NCBI GenBank assembly: GCA_027576995.1
Contig: JANBQC010000698.1
Coordinates: 1 to 13,236, forward strand
Direction of reading: 5' to 3'
Source of the DNA: Dimargaris cristalligena
Lineage: Eukaryota; Kickxellomycota; Dimargaritomycetes; Dimargaritales; Dimargaritaceae
Length of the DNA stretch: 13,236 nt
Part shown: piece by piece, positions 1 through 9,013 of the stretch
Layout: each line of letters begins with the position of its first letter
How positions within the stretch are numbered: the stretch's first letter is position 1
Made by a program: the position numbers and the translations under genes
Notes under the pieces: model-generated
Told to the model about the DNA's origin: nothing
Database searches by the model: none
Seen by the model: the letters and a program-made list of their open reading frames with translations, nothing else

Positions 1-612
1 ACCAGATGTGGTCCAAAGCAACTCCATTCAAGTGCAGGTTTGTACATGGGATTATAAAACTACAAAAAGGGGTGTCCCTTTACGCCTATTCAGTCATTTC
101 AGAATTAATTTTGCTAATTTCTGTGGGGCCCATGCTGGTTTGTAATGGTGTTACCGTCATCAATCGTTTAGACCGTCCTTATTGTTGCCTGCCTACTGTC
201 TTAGCTCAGATAACATACACATCACCGGCCAACATACTATGAATGTCCCGGCTCACGGTCTCTCATTACAATAATGTCCGAATAATAGACCTCGCAATCG
301 TTCACCTAGTATTCTACTTATATCAGAGCAATCATATTGAGTTTTCATATATGGAGCTTACCGCTATTGCCACCAAGAGGGGAGGGTTATTATCTTAATC
401 CATGTGCTATTGCACTGGCGGTACTTCACTTAACAATACACCAGTCATGGGTATGTTACACCCGGTAAATAGTACATGCGGAGAGAAGTGTGTTATAATA
501 ATCAAGTGCATATGGTAGTTATAGATAATTAAAGGAATGCTAGTCCAGACTCCAAGGCGTACAACTGCCTACAGTTATAGGAGGTTGCGGTATTTAATAT
601 AAGCCTGTATAT
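1..612 (+). repeat. Left arm of a 612-base inverted repeat
   Basis: This arm pairs with the reverse complement of 12625-13236, position i matching 13237-i throughout. I counted 123 mismatches in the first 600 bases (about 80% identity), with no gap needed at any block I checked. Identity is uneven. Positions 61-240 differ at only 13 of 180 sites (about 93%), while 301-600 differ at 84 of 300. Similarity stops abruptly after about 612. Many differences are transitions. Positions 1-14 match poorly (7 of 14), so the true outer edge may be near 15. The left arm has an open frame at 6-242, but the right arm has stops in that frame, so the repeat is probably non-coding. Family unknown. Confidence 0.93.
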
Positions 613-1817
613 AGACTCATTGTTGGAAATGTGTGGTCGACATTGGAATACTACACGGTCTTGTGAATCATATCTACAAGAGGGTATACTATATAGAAAT
701 GTGGTATTTGACCCGAGACTGCATTTATTGTCGCCTTCTACAAGTATTTAATGCCATTACTTTGGCACAATTATATTTGGACCTGCAGGATTACCCTTCT
801 CTCCAGTCGCCATTATACTAAATTAAATGATGCTGCTCAGAAGAGGCTCGCTTATAATTGAGCACGATGGTGCCATATTAATAGCTATTCAATCCTATTT
901 TTTCCCAACACCCTACTATATCTATTTTATTGTGGGTGTATCAACAGGCCAGTGAAAATGGTCAGTTTTGGAAAAGGGTCACTGAGTAATGGAAAACAGT
1001 TACCATTGATAGTAAGGCCAAACCCGGGGTCTCACAAGATTCAATCTAACCATCGCGGCTTTTCATCGAAGTTCGCGTTTCCAGAGAGGGCAAATAGATG
1101 AATTACGGAACGGGGTTGGCCCCCATACCTTCTGCCCGCCAGGGGCGCCATAATTGGTGAGGGGGGGAGTATACCTTGTATTTTTAGGTGGCTGTACTGC
1201 CCAGATCATGGGACTATGTAATAGTAATCCGGCTTACCTCATGGCCAATATCGTTCCCTGCCGATTGCCATGAATAGGTGGGCCTTGGTCCCTAGTCCAT
1301 TCAGATCGAGCCCCCTGACTTAGTCAAGAACAATTAAACCACAGTGTTGGGGGTTGGGAGATCCCTGTTTAATATAGCCAGCATATGATTGCCCAAATAA
1401 TACTGATATGCCGCCACTGGGCTAATTCATACCGGCACCAAGCTAGAAACGCACATTTCAGGAAAACTCACATCTCTTCAATTAATCGTTTATGGCATTG
1501 TAAGGAGGGTTATTCACAGGCTGCCATCCATAGCATTGTTAACCGCGGTATGTGGCCCGCATGCCTATATAACTTAGCGGTGAACTACTCATGTTTGAAG
1601 GGTAGTTGAGTTACCATGGTGTCGACTTTACTATAAAGCAAACCGCCGGGATGTCAATTGATTACTATTAAGGCGAGGTGCGTTTCTTGGGCGAGCTATG
1701 TTGAAGCCTGGGTTGAATAGGGAGTATGGACAATGGTTGGGGGTTGGTCATGTTGGTGATTATTCATGGCTGGGCTTGGCGCAAAGCAGGCCGCGCGGAT
1801 CTCGTTTTTGAACTATT
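613..1817. other. Intergenic stretch with no recognised feature
   Basis: No ORF here exceeds about 75 codons. None has convincing start context, composition or familiar motifs. I see no tRNA-like promoter boxes, tandem repeats or transposon coding remnants. CpG is present at ordinary density, unlike 8012-9616. The homology to the right side of the window ends at 612 and does not resume. Confidence 0.6.
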
Positions 1818-1823
1818 TTTATT
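1818..1823 (-). terminator. Polyadenylation hexamer AATAAA (minus strand)
   Basis: The plus strand reads TTTATT, which is AATAAA on the minus strand. It lies about 26 bases beyond the TAA stop of the minus-strand ORF at 1849-2097. That is a sensible position for a cleavage and polyadenylation signal and modestly supports that ORF. A hexamer can occur by chance in AT-rich spacer. Confidence 0.35.
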
Positions 1824-1848
1824 TGGCCTGGCAGGTTTTAAATAGCAC

Positions 1849-2097
1849 TTAAAGCGGGAACTGGAAGCTCCTTTGGCCTACTTTTGGATACCTTTTTCCT
1901 AGTCCAACTACTTTAGCCAGTCGTCTTCCAGCGACTTTCGGATTAACCAGCTTAATTGGCCTGGCCGCTCGCTTCTTCGGTGGTATTTCCTGAGGCACTG
2001 TTACGTCTTCCGACTTCCAGTTCGTTAATGCATTACTGCAGCCTTCCAACTCGTGAGGGCCTGCTTCAGTGCCGGCGAACGAGGAGACGGCGGCCAT
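1849..2097 (-). CDS. Small basic protein of unknown function (82 aa)
   Basis: I do not recognise this ORF. The start has good context (CCGTGG before ATGGCC). The N-terminal third is Ala/Ser/Gly-rich and mildly acidic. The C-terminal half is strongly basic, with PPKKRAAR at residues 39-46 resembling a monopartite nuclear localisation signal, followed by further Lys/Arg pairs (GRR, GKRYPK) to residue 76. It has no signal peptide, membrane span or Cys/His metal-binding pattern. CpG and GC are higher than in the spacer on its left, as expected of coding DNA. An AATAAA hexamer follows the stop. It is divergently arranged with the kelch gene starting at 2695, with about 600 bases between. It could be a nucleic-acid-binding protein, a remnant of a larger gene or a mobile-element fragment, or a chance ORF. 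Confidence 0.35.
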   Translation of the reverse strand: MAAVSSFAGTEAGPHELEGCSNALTNWKSEDVTVPQEIPPKKRAARPIKLVNPKVAGRRLAKVVGLGKRYPKVGQRSFQFPL

Positions 2098-2694
2098 CCA
2101 CGGTGGTGGGAATTACCCGGCATTGCGGCTGACACATCTGGACTCTGATAGACTGCCGACATCACTCCTTCATTGTGGCCCACCAACACTGAGTCTATTT
2201 TAAGGGGGCTGAGAAAGGACTCCCTGTCGACAAGTCCGCTTATCCCGGCTGGCGGTGTATTATATTCCCTTTTTTTCCCCTTACCTGGTGTGTGCTATTG
2301 TGTTGACCATCCCGCAGGAGACAGCTTGTCCAGCTTTCCTTTGCCAACTACACTTATTTCCAACTCTTTTACGCCTTTCTCGCCCGCTTGTTATATATAC
2401 GCGTTTTTGAGTTGTCTATTTGTCTATTCGAGTCGTTGACTTTGAGTTGGAGTAAACGGTATCCAACGGCCACCCCTATATACCCCTTGACTCACTACTC
2501 TATTTCACCCGCCTACGTCGGACTCGGCTTCAACCCCATACCAATACGCCTATTGTCGTTTAAACCTGGTCGGCATTCCGAACCACGCCTTTCAGAAACA
2601 ACGGGCATCCCCCTCGGTACAACGTGCCTCCCATTCCCTTTGCTTGCCCGGTATAAAACCCTTGGGGAGTTTTCAGTTGACAAGGCCCCATTCC
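2098..2694. promoter_or_regulatory. Divergent intergenic promoter region
   Basis: This spacer separates the minus-strand ORF (1849-2097) from the kelch gene. It is pyrimidine-rich on the plus strand, especially from 2230 to 2660, as fungal promoters and leaders often are. TATA-like elements occur near 2391-2399 and 2475-2483. The best is TATAAAA at 2652-2658, listed separately. Plus-strand ORFs overlapping 2173-2846 are unremarkable and look like by-products of low stop density in C/T-rich DNA. Confidence 0.45.
2652..2658 (+). promoter_or_regulatory. TATA box of the kelch gene
   Basis: TATAAAA lies 37 bases upstream of the ATG at 2695. Transcription starting about 30 bases downstream would leave a very short leader of roughly 10 bases. 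If this box is used, the ATG at 2695 is the first possible start. A longer transcript from the upstream TATA-like elements is an alternative. Confidence 0.5.
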
Positions 2695-4323
2695 ATGGCT
2701 GGCTTCCGTTACTTGGTTATAGTTTGTCTAGCGGCCCTTGGTCACCCCGGAAAGGCCGATACCATCAATGGCCGTTACTACCATACCACCACCTATATCA
2801 AGCCGTTTATATATATACAGGGTGGCCGGGACGGGGGGTCAGGTGACTCCTACGCAACGGTTGACTATATGCTCAATGTGGAGTCCGGCCTCGACGTGGA
2901 GAATCTCTCGCTCCAAACCAGTAAAGGCCCCGTTCCCGTCAACGCCTACTGGAGCCGAGCGGTAGCGTTGGTGCCGGAGTCCATGAGTCCAGCGTCCATT
3001 TTCCAAATAGGAGGTGATTTCGGCGGGGATACGGACGACCCCCAAGCGGCTATTCGGGAATTCACGACCGCCAACAGCGAGTGGCGGATTGAGAACGAGG
3101 GTTCGGACGCCGTCCGGGTGGTTGACCATAGTGCCGTCTGGTCCCCGGCGGCCTCGCGACTCTTCATCTACGGGGGTCGCCATACCACCAACGAAACCGA
3201 AATTCTGGATAGTTTCCAGATGTACAGCCCCCAAGACGATAAGTGGGCCCCGTTCAACCGCCAGCCGCAATCCCCGCCCACCCTGGCCCGACACAGTGCC
3301 GTTATGATCAATGCCACCCACATGCTCGTGTGCGGAGGGATAATCCAAGATGGCCCGGCGCCCACCAACGTTATTTACCTGTTTAATACCGTCAGCCCCA
3401 GCTGGGCCCGCCTCACGACGGTCGGTTCGCCCCCTTCAAGCATCGTTGATGCCACTCCTATTGGTAGGTCCTACGTTCTCGGCTATCCTAACCAGCAGCG
3501 CTTATTTCCGTATACTGGGTATAAGACTGCCCCATCGGCCCATTTCTAAGTTTTTCTATTCCATCACTCCCCGCGAAGCCAGGGTGGGCCAACAGGGAAA
3601 ACGCCCGGAATGATGTATTAACCTGTCTTACCTGTTCTCTTGTATGCCCCCAACCCCTCTCCCCCTGGACTTCTGCATGTACCCCCCCTATATATATCTC
3701 TCTCCGTAGTTGTCCATAACACCATCATCTTCTACGGAGCCGAGTTTAACAACAACCAACCCTTCAAGTCCCTACCTACCCTAAATTTCAACGACCCGGT
3801 ATTTACCTGGTCTTCCCTGAAGTTGCCCCAACCGCACCCTATCAAGACCACCTACTCGGCTGTCCTAGTGGGGAAGTACCTCATCAGCACTTTCGGCTAC
3901 AACAATACCTCCAATGACGAAAAACTCCGCATCTACGACTTGGAGTCCGTATCCCAAGTCACCCAGGTCAGTAGCCAGGATCTACTGGCCCCCCTTGCGG
4001 ACCACATCTTACCCTTTACGGGCCCAAACGGGGCGGGAGGCGGCGCCTCGAGCCTAAGTGTCGGGGCCATCATTGGCATCGCCATTGGTGGTGCGGTATT
4101 CCTGGCCCTGGTGATATTGGGCGGATTCCTGCTCCACCGACGACTAAAAGATCGCCAATTAAAGGCCAACGGGTTTAGTAGACGGGACGGAATCCGACGG
4201 GCAGATACCATGCGCCGGACCATGAATGATTTGGGCATCCTTCCCGAGGACGTCGACGTCCGATATAACCCGGAAAACCCCCACCAGCCGGTTGTCTTCA
4301 GTCGGGTCAGCAATTCCCGCTAG
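2695..4323 (+). CDS. Kelch-propeller type I membrane protein (two exons, 460 aa)
   Basis: Predicted as join(2695-3463, 3710-4323). The ATG at 2695 is preceded by a TATA box and begins a classical signal peptide: Arg5, hydrophobic core at residues 6-16, likely cleavage after GKA near residue 21. Six kelch-like strands carry their small-residue pair at about residues 43-44, 106-107, 160-161, 214-215, 266-267 and 318-319. The regular 52-63 residue spacing implies a six-bladed beta-propeller and holds across the splice junction. N-glycosylation sequons are visible at N166, N206 and N321/N322. A Gly/Ser-rich linker leads to a membrane helix at about 373-398, followed by HRRLK and a basic tail of about 60 residues. 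The propeller therefore faces the lumen or exterior. Related fungal proteins of this layout are generally uncharacterised; a binding or adhesion role is inference, and no catalytic motif is evident. Confidence 0.82.
3464..3709 (+). other. Spliceosomal intron of the kelch gene (246 bases)
   Basis: The donor GTAGGT follows ATTG, and the acceptor CCGTAG follows a long C/T-rich tract with TATATATCTCTCTC. Exon 1 ends one base into a codon and exon 2 supplies the other two bases, giving Val257. Donors at 3510 and 3519 do not match the phase of this acceptor. Removing the intron keeps the distance between kelch motifs at 52 residues, equal to the neighbouring spacings, which is the strongest support. 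Without splicing the frame stops at TAA 3547-3549. Confidence 0.75.
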
Positions 4324-5475
4324 TAGTCTGAAACGGACACCGCCACCACCACCCTGTTACAGCCATTCCTAATTGAACCCCCCCTTTTTTTTACACATTT
4401 CCAATCAATTATATACTCTTGTAATGTATTTTTTTTATAAGAAAATGAGAATATACTTGACATTCCAGCATACTTTATTAGTGCCCCCTATCGGTCACTC
4501 CTGCATAGGCACCCGGCTATTTACACTGGCTTTCGTGCCGGCGTCCAGTTCAACTTGTTGGTCGGAAGGTGGCATTGTTACTTGACCCATTATCCCATCA
4601 AATTGGGTCTTTTTAGCTACCCTAGCCTTTAGTTCTAATTATAGCTACTCTAACGGCTTCCCGTTGATACACCTGTCACCAAAACGATATGGTCATGGAT
4701 AAAGTTCAGGCCAGGTGTAAAATTCACATTATTTACGATCAGGTTTATCGGAGTCTTTTCCCGCTTTAAATAAACACACCATCCTTTGCTTTTTTGATTT
4801 GAGTTTCATCCCAATTCAGGAATAATATGTGTATGTGAGAGTTTCAGTCCCGCTGTATAATGAACAATTCGTTAGAGGCGATTGAGTTGATATGCTAAGT
4901 ACCGCTTACACTTCATTTAAAAACTTTCCTATGCGGGTCGTGTGCACCACCACCCATATTCCTAGCGGGCTTGTTTAGTAGACCTGTGGAAACATGGCTT
5001 TTGCTTTAATCAGAACTGTCCTTTAGTTAGCCCGATAATTGGTTAAGACTCCCAAGTAATTCGTCCCGTCTACGGGGAGGGGAATCTGAAATACCATGAG
5101 TATCGGAGGATGGGGGTAGGCCAGGGCAATTAAGACTTGGGACGTAGCAACGAGTCACACACGCACACCAACGTGGACTGACGACTGGCCTAGGGGTTGA
5201 TCTTCTTGGGATATGCTAATCAAATGGGTGCAAATTACACCTGGTTCGAGCGAAACGACTTCAGTCTTCTTTCCTTCTCACCTCCGCGGAGCGGCATCGG
5301 CTATTCGTCCTGGCTGAGCCCATTCTACGCAGTACTGATTGGGCCAAAGCGTGGCCGGGAAAGATAACCAACCGCCCAACCAAATGGGCACTTTGTTCCA
5401 AATTCGGCGACTGGTATGAGTGACTAGGATGTTGGGGGGTGACTTATTACCAGACTCCAGGTGCAGGGGAATTTC
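4324..5475. other. Intergenic stretch after the kelch gene
   Basis: This region begins with the kelch gene's 3' flank, which has a C7T8 run at 4378-4392 and an AT-rich TTGTAATGTATT element near 4419-4430 that could guide 3' end formation. No exact AATAAA lies close to the stop. The rest has no ORF above about 70 codons with good features, and no tRNA, rRNA or repeat I can recognise. CpG density is ordinary. Confidence 0.5.
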
Positions 5476-5678
5476 GGGGTATAGTATAGTATAAATGGAA
5501 AAGGGGCTGCCAAAGCACAGTCACGTCGTGTAGTTACGTGCTTCGGGCTGAAGAGTGGCTGCTTTCTGATCTCCTTACCCACTACTATATAGGCCTGATG
5601 AAACACACGTCTCATTCGGGAGTGTGGGCATATCCCACTTTATTTATTGCATTCAACTCTATCCACCGCCAAGCAACC
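5476..5678 (+). promoter_or_regulatory. Promoter-like segment without an assigned gene
   Basis: A TATAG-type short repeat leads into TATAAAT near 5489-5495. ACGT-core motifs follow around 5522-5540 (CACGTCGTG, TTACGTGC), of the sort bound by bZIP or bHLH factors. A second TATA-like element (CTATATAGG) lies near 5585-5593. No convincing ORF follows before the pyrophosphatase gene. This may be distal regulatory DNA for that gene, the start of an untranslated transcript, or chance. Confidence 0.25.
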
Positions 5679-5700
5679 TTCTCTCTTCTCTCTTCTCTCT
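5679..5700 (+). repeat. Short tandem repeat (TTCTCTC)n
   Basis: Three perfect copies of the heptamer TTCTCTC plus one base. The tract is pure pyrimidine on the plus strand, in a region otherwise carrying TATA-like and C/T-rich elements. Confidence 0.85.
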
Positions 5701-6248
5701 GGTCTCGCAATTCGCGGCTACTTCTGAATCAGCATAACCCGTTGTTGCAGTATTGCTTACCTTGCTATACTACCATTGCTCAGTGTATATATTCACCTCG
5801 CTCAGCAGTCGCATACTCGATACTTCTTGATAGGTAATTAGCCTTGCCAGATTGTGATTCATCTACCTGGCGCAAGGGGCGAATAGAGTTTTCTATGCTT
5901 TCCTCATACCAACGGTAGAAAAGAGGGGCAGGGAGGGAGAGTGCTCTGCTGATTAAAATAGCCATGGCTGCACTACCTTCCCTCTACTATTATAAGTATC
6001 CTGTTGATAAATGGGGCGGTAGAATAAGTCCCGCCATCCCCAGCAACAGAGTGTGGGACAGAGATCCTCCCATCGCTAATTGTGGGGCGTGGCATTCATT
6101 CACTCTATGCTCTCCCATATTAAATATCTCCCCACTGGGCGCTTCGATTGTACTTCCTCTCTCCACATGTTCTATGTGCTTCTCTCACTCTCTCCTTCTA
6201 CAACCCCATCCGTTACCCCTCTCACTTTCTCGCTGGCGGCTTGTTAAA

Positions 6249-6439
6249 TATAAGGCTTTGGTGTCTCGGCGACTCCTTTCCTTCTCGTCTTTCCACTTTC
6301 CAACCTGGCGTCCCTATTACTCCGCGTTCGTCCCGCCCTGGTCACTCGCTCAGTCCGGCCCTCTGTCATTACTACCCCTCGTTCCTTTTCCCCCGGCCTC
6401 TTGTCCACCCCTCCTCCTCTTCGTTGTTTCTACCGTACC
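6249..6439 (+). promoter_or_regulatory. Core promoter and leader of the pyrophosphatase gene
   Basis: TATAAG at 6249-6254 is followed by about 160 bases that are strongly pyrimidine-rich and contain no ATG up to the start codon at 6440. Pyrimidine-rich, ATG-free leaders are common in highly expressed fungal housekeeping genes. An ATG at 5964 opens a long frame that runs out of phase into the coding region, but a transcript starting near 6280 would not contain it. Confidence 0.5.
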
Positions 6440-7333
6440 ATGTCGGCCGAATACACCAACCGCATTGTCGGCGAGCCCAACTCCCCCGACTACCGTCTCT
6501 ACTTCGAGAAAAACGGTCAGCTTGTCTCCCCCTACCATGACATTCCCCTCTTCGCCGACGAAGAGAGCCGCATCTTCAACATGGTTGTGGAGATCCCCCG
6601 CTGGACCAACGCCAAGATGGAAATCGCCACCGGCGAGCCGTTCAACCCCATCAAGCAGGACGTCAAGAAGGGCAAGCTCCGCTTCGTGCGCAACTGCTTC
6701 CCCCACCACGGTTACATTTGGAACTACGGTGCTCTGCCCCAGACCTGGGAGGACCCCACCGCCGTGAGCTCCGAGACCAAGTACGTCGGTGACAATGATC
6801 CCATCGACGTGATCGAAATCGGTGAGCAAATCGGTTACCGCGGTCAGGTGAAGCAGGTCAAGGCCCTTGGGGTCATGGCCCTCATTGACGAAGGTGAAAC
6901 CGACTGGAAGATCATCGCTATCGACGTCCAGGACCCGTTGGCCGCCAAACTGCGCGATATTGAAGACGTTGAGCGTCACATGCCCGGCCTGATCCGCGCC
7001 ACTAACGAATGGTTCCGCATCTACAAGATCCCCGATGGTAAGCCCGAGAACGAGTTCGCCTTTAGCGGCGAGGCCAAGAACCAGGCCTTCGCCCATAAGG
7101 TGATCCAGGAAACCCACGAGGCCTGGAAGGCCCTGATCGCCGACAGCACCGGTGAATTGACCGATGCCCATAAGCAGTCCAACGTCAACTCGACCATCGA
7201 AGGTACCCCCGGTCACGTCACCGCCGATAACCCGATTTACGCAAATGTCGCTACCGGTGTGCCGGCCCAGGTGCCTCAGATTGACCAGAGCATCCACAAG
7301 TGGTTCTTCATCTCGGGCAATGCCCACATCTAA
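6440..7333 (+). CDS. Inorganic pyrophosphatase, family I, cytosolic type (297 aa)
   Basis: Hydrolyses pyrophosphate to two phosphates, a Mg-dependent cytosolic reaction that pulls nucleic-acid, protein and sugar-nucleotide synthesis forward. The family signature DNDPIDVIE begins at residue 118. All thirteen catalytic or metal-binding residues known from the yeast enzyme appear at a constant offset of +3: E51, K59, E61, R81, Y96, D118, D120, D123, D150, D155, K157, Y195 and K196. The length fits the fungal cytosolic family (yeast enzyme 287 aa). There is no targeting peptide, so the mitochondrial paralogue is unlikely. The ATG at 6440 (CGTACC before it) gives the typical short N-terminus; the open frame extends upstream to 6401 but lacks an earlier ATG. 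No intron is needed. Codons end mostly in C, consistent with high expression. Yeast name IPP1, so symbol usage depends on the species. Confidence 0.97.
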   Translation: MSAEYTNRIVGEPNSPDYRLYFEKNGQLVSPYHDIPLFADEESRIFNMVVEIPRWTNAKMEIATGEPFNPIKQDVKKGKLRFVRNCFPHHGYIWNYGALPQTWEDPTAVSSETKYVGDNDPIDVIEIGEQIGYRGQVKQVKALGVMALIDEGETDWKIIAIDVQDPLAAKLRDIEDVERHMPGLIRATNEWFRIYKIPDGKPENEFAFSGEAKNQAFAHKVIQETHEAWKALIADSTGELTDAHKQSNVNSTIEGTPGHVTADNPIYANVATGVPAQVPQIDQSIHKWFFISGNAHI

Positions 7334-8011
7334 ATCCCTTGCATGGTTCTTATGGTTTAGAGGTTGAAGATTGCCTTGGATAATTTGTATAGCCAGCATT
7401 CTAGGGCTGTGCTTTTATCCAATTTACCACAACTATCCCTTTCTCACTCCCTTGACCTCCGTCTTCAATTTTGGTTTGGGTCGCCCCGCGGACAATCTAA
7501 CCGCGGGTTGCTTCAATAATCTAATAATTTAATAATTAAATCCCCCCTCCACTTTTTACGTACCCGAAGAAACGTCTTTTTACCTATGGCCGGCCACTAC
7601 AGGATACCCGTATTAGACGCAGAGGATAGACCAGAACTAATCATCTGATTATTGGGCTATCCCCAATTTGAACCCATCTCAAGCCCTCCCCAACGGTGAC
7701 ACGACTGATGGCTGGGTAGATACAAGGTTCTCTTTTTTGATGATGCCTTGGTTTGGAATGGGCTATTGGCGAACATTTGGATGCGAACAACAGAGGTACA
7801 TGAAGCAGTAATGTCATCATATTAGGCTATTAAGCCTTGTCGAGAGTATTCAAGCCAATTGGGACTAGAGTTGGCAGTCTCAGGATAGGAGAACACTGAG
7901 GAGAGGAGAAGAGCCATGGTTGTATTGGGGCTAAATAGCGATTGTAGATATTTGCGGAGTACCAGCCTTTTGTGCAGTAAAAGGTTGCAATGATTGTAAT
8001 GGTGGGTATCG
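7334..8011. other. Downstream flank of the pyrophosphatase gene
   Basis: No further ORF is supported. The AT-rich run at about 7515-7542 (AATAATCTAATAATTTAATAATTAAAT) plausibly marks the 3' end region, although a canonical AATAAA is absent. The remainder is unremarkable single-copy-looking DNA with normal CpG up to about 8011, where the CpG-poor block begins. Confidence 0.45.
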
Positions 8012-8666
8012 GCAGAATCAGGCTTATCTAGAGTGAGCCAGTCAAGTTAGAATTATTCCTCTTCCCACCCTTCAGGTATTTAAGATGTAGAGTATGTTAT
8101 TCATTGTGGTCATTTTACCCCCCCCCCTATTTTGAGAAAGCATATAAATTATCCATGAAATATATCAGACCATCTAATTTACCTTAATCCCGATATGTTA
8201 GTATCCATCCTTATTAGGCCTTATAGTACCATATTAACCTTCACATAACTACACCTGGTACTATGGGATCACCCCTATAACATATAACCCTTCCCCTTCT
8301 GGACTCTACCACTTCACACTACTTACTTAAAGGCTGATCCAATGACTCTTCCAGTTACCATCAGAGTCTTCCAAACCCTAATGGCCATCTAGTCAAACTC
8401 TTTATCTACTTATACCCTAGTCTTAGTAGTATTTCCCTTAGGACCTCCCTCTGGAGCTATCCCTACATATATATAACTAGGCCCCACTAGGATTAGTTAA
8501 ATTCCTTAGCTTATTCTTACCCCCTAGTTTATCCCAATAAACTCTATATATGCTTACCCCCCCTATATTTGACTAGTAAGTGTGCCTCCCATGTGTCCCT
8601 TGCCTGTACCTACATTTTATAGACTTTATTAGTTAGTACTGTGCCCCCCACCTAATACTAAGACCT

Positions 8667-8684
8667 GCTTAGCTGAGCCTAAGC
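8667..8684. other. Short perfect hairpin
   Basis: GCTTAG and CTAAGC form a six-base stem around the loop CTGAGC, within the CpG-free block. A stem this short is expected by chance at this scale, so it is recorded without an assigned role. Confidence 0.3.
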
Positions 8685-9006
8685 CCTGTCTACCATTAGA
8701 AGCCTATCCTTAGGACTCTTGATGGACTAAGACTGGTTAACCTGAGTAACAAAATACAAAGCCTAACTAATGATTTTTCTATTATGCAACTGGGCAGATT
8801 AAAACTACTATATATTAAATACCTTCTAACCTTTGTATAATTATATAGATATTTACTTGTAAACTATATGAGTGAAATCTAGCCCAGCTGTTTAAAGGGT
8901 TAAATGCTATAGGTATGGGATAATAGGTGGGATATTCATTTTTATTAACCTATAGTATTTTCCTTGAAATGGCTTTTTCCATAATACAGTCTGATTAAAC
9001 CTCTTA

Positions 9007-9012
9007 TTTATT
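9007..9012 (-). terminator. Polyadenylation hexamer AATAAA (minus strand)
   Basis: On the minus strand the broken gene's TAG stop (9016-9014) is followed after one base by AATAAA and more AT-rich sequence. The position is consistent with the 3' end of that gene, though unusually close to the stop. Confidence 0.35.
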
Positions 9013-9013
9013 A

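Noticed and set aside
6..242. 78-codon plus-strand ORF covering the conserved part of the left repeat arm
   Set aside because: The aligned frame in the right arm has several stop codons (TGA and TAA near the start, another TAA in the middle), and differences do not favour third codon positions, so the frame is not conserved as protein.
4248..4261. 14-base perfect palindrome GGACGTCGACGTCC
   Set aside because: It lies inside the kelch gene's cytoplasmic tail, where it simply encodes part of EDVDVR. No second copy or flanking context suggests a binding site.
5242..5252. B-box-like GGTTCGAGCGA suggesting a tRNA
   Set aside because: The box lacks the closing CC, there is no matching A box at a suitable distance upstream, and no cloverleaf arms can be drawn.
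5596..5730. Possible C/D-box snoRNA (TGATGA then CTGA)
   Set aside because: The two boxes are about 130 bases apart, no terminal stem closes them, and both motifs are short enough to be chance.
5964..6767. 267-codon plus-strand ORF with good ATG context (CCATGG)
   Set aside because: It runs through the promoter and leader and then overlaps the pyrophosphatase in another frame. The translation is Pro/Ser/Thr-rich shadow sequence, and the likely transcription start lies downstream of its ATG.
6350..7399. Long minus-strand ORF (349 codons) opposite the pyrophosphatase
   Set aside because: It is the antisense shadow of a C-ending, high-GC coding sequence, which suppresses stops on the other strand. 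Its translation is Gly/Val/Asp-biased with no recognisable domain.
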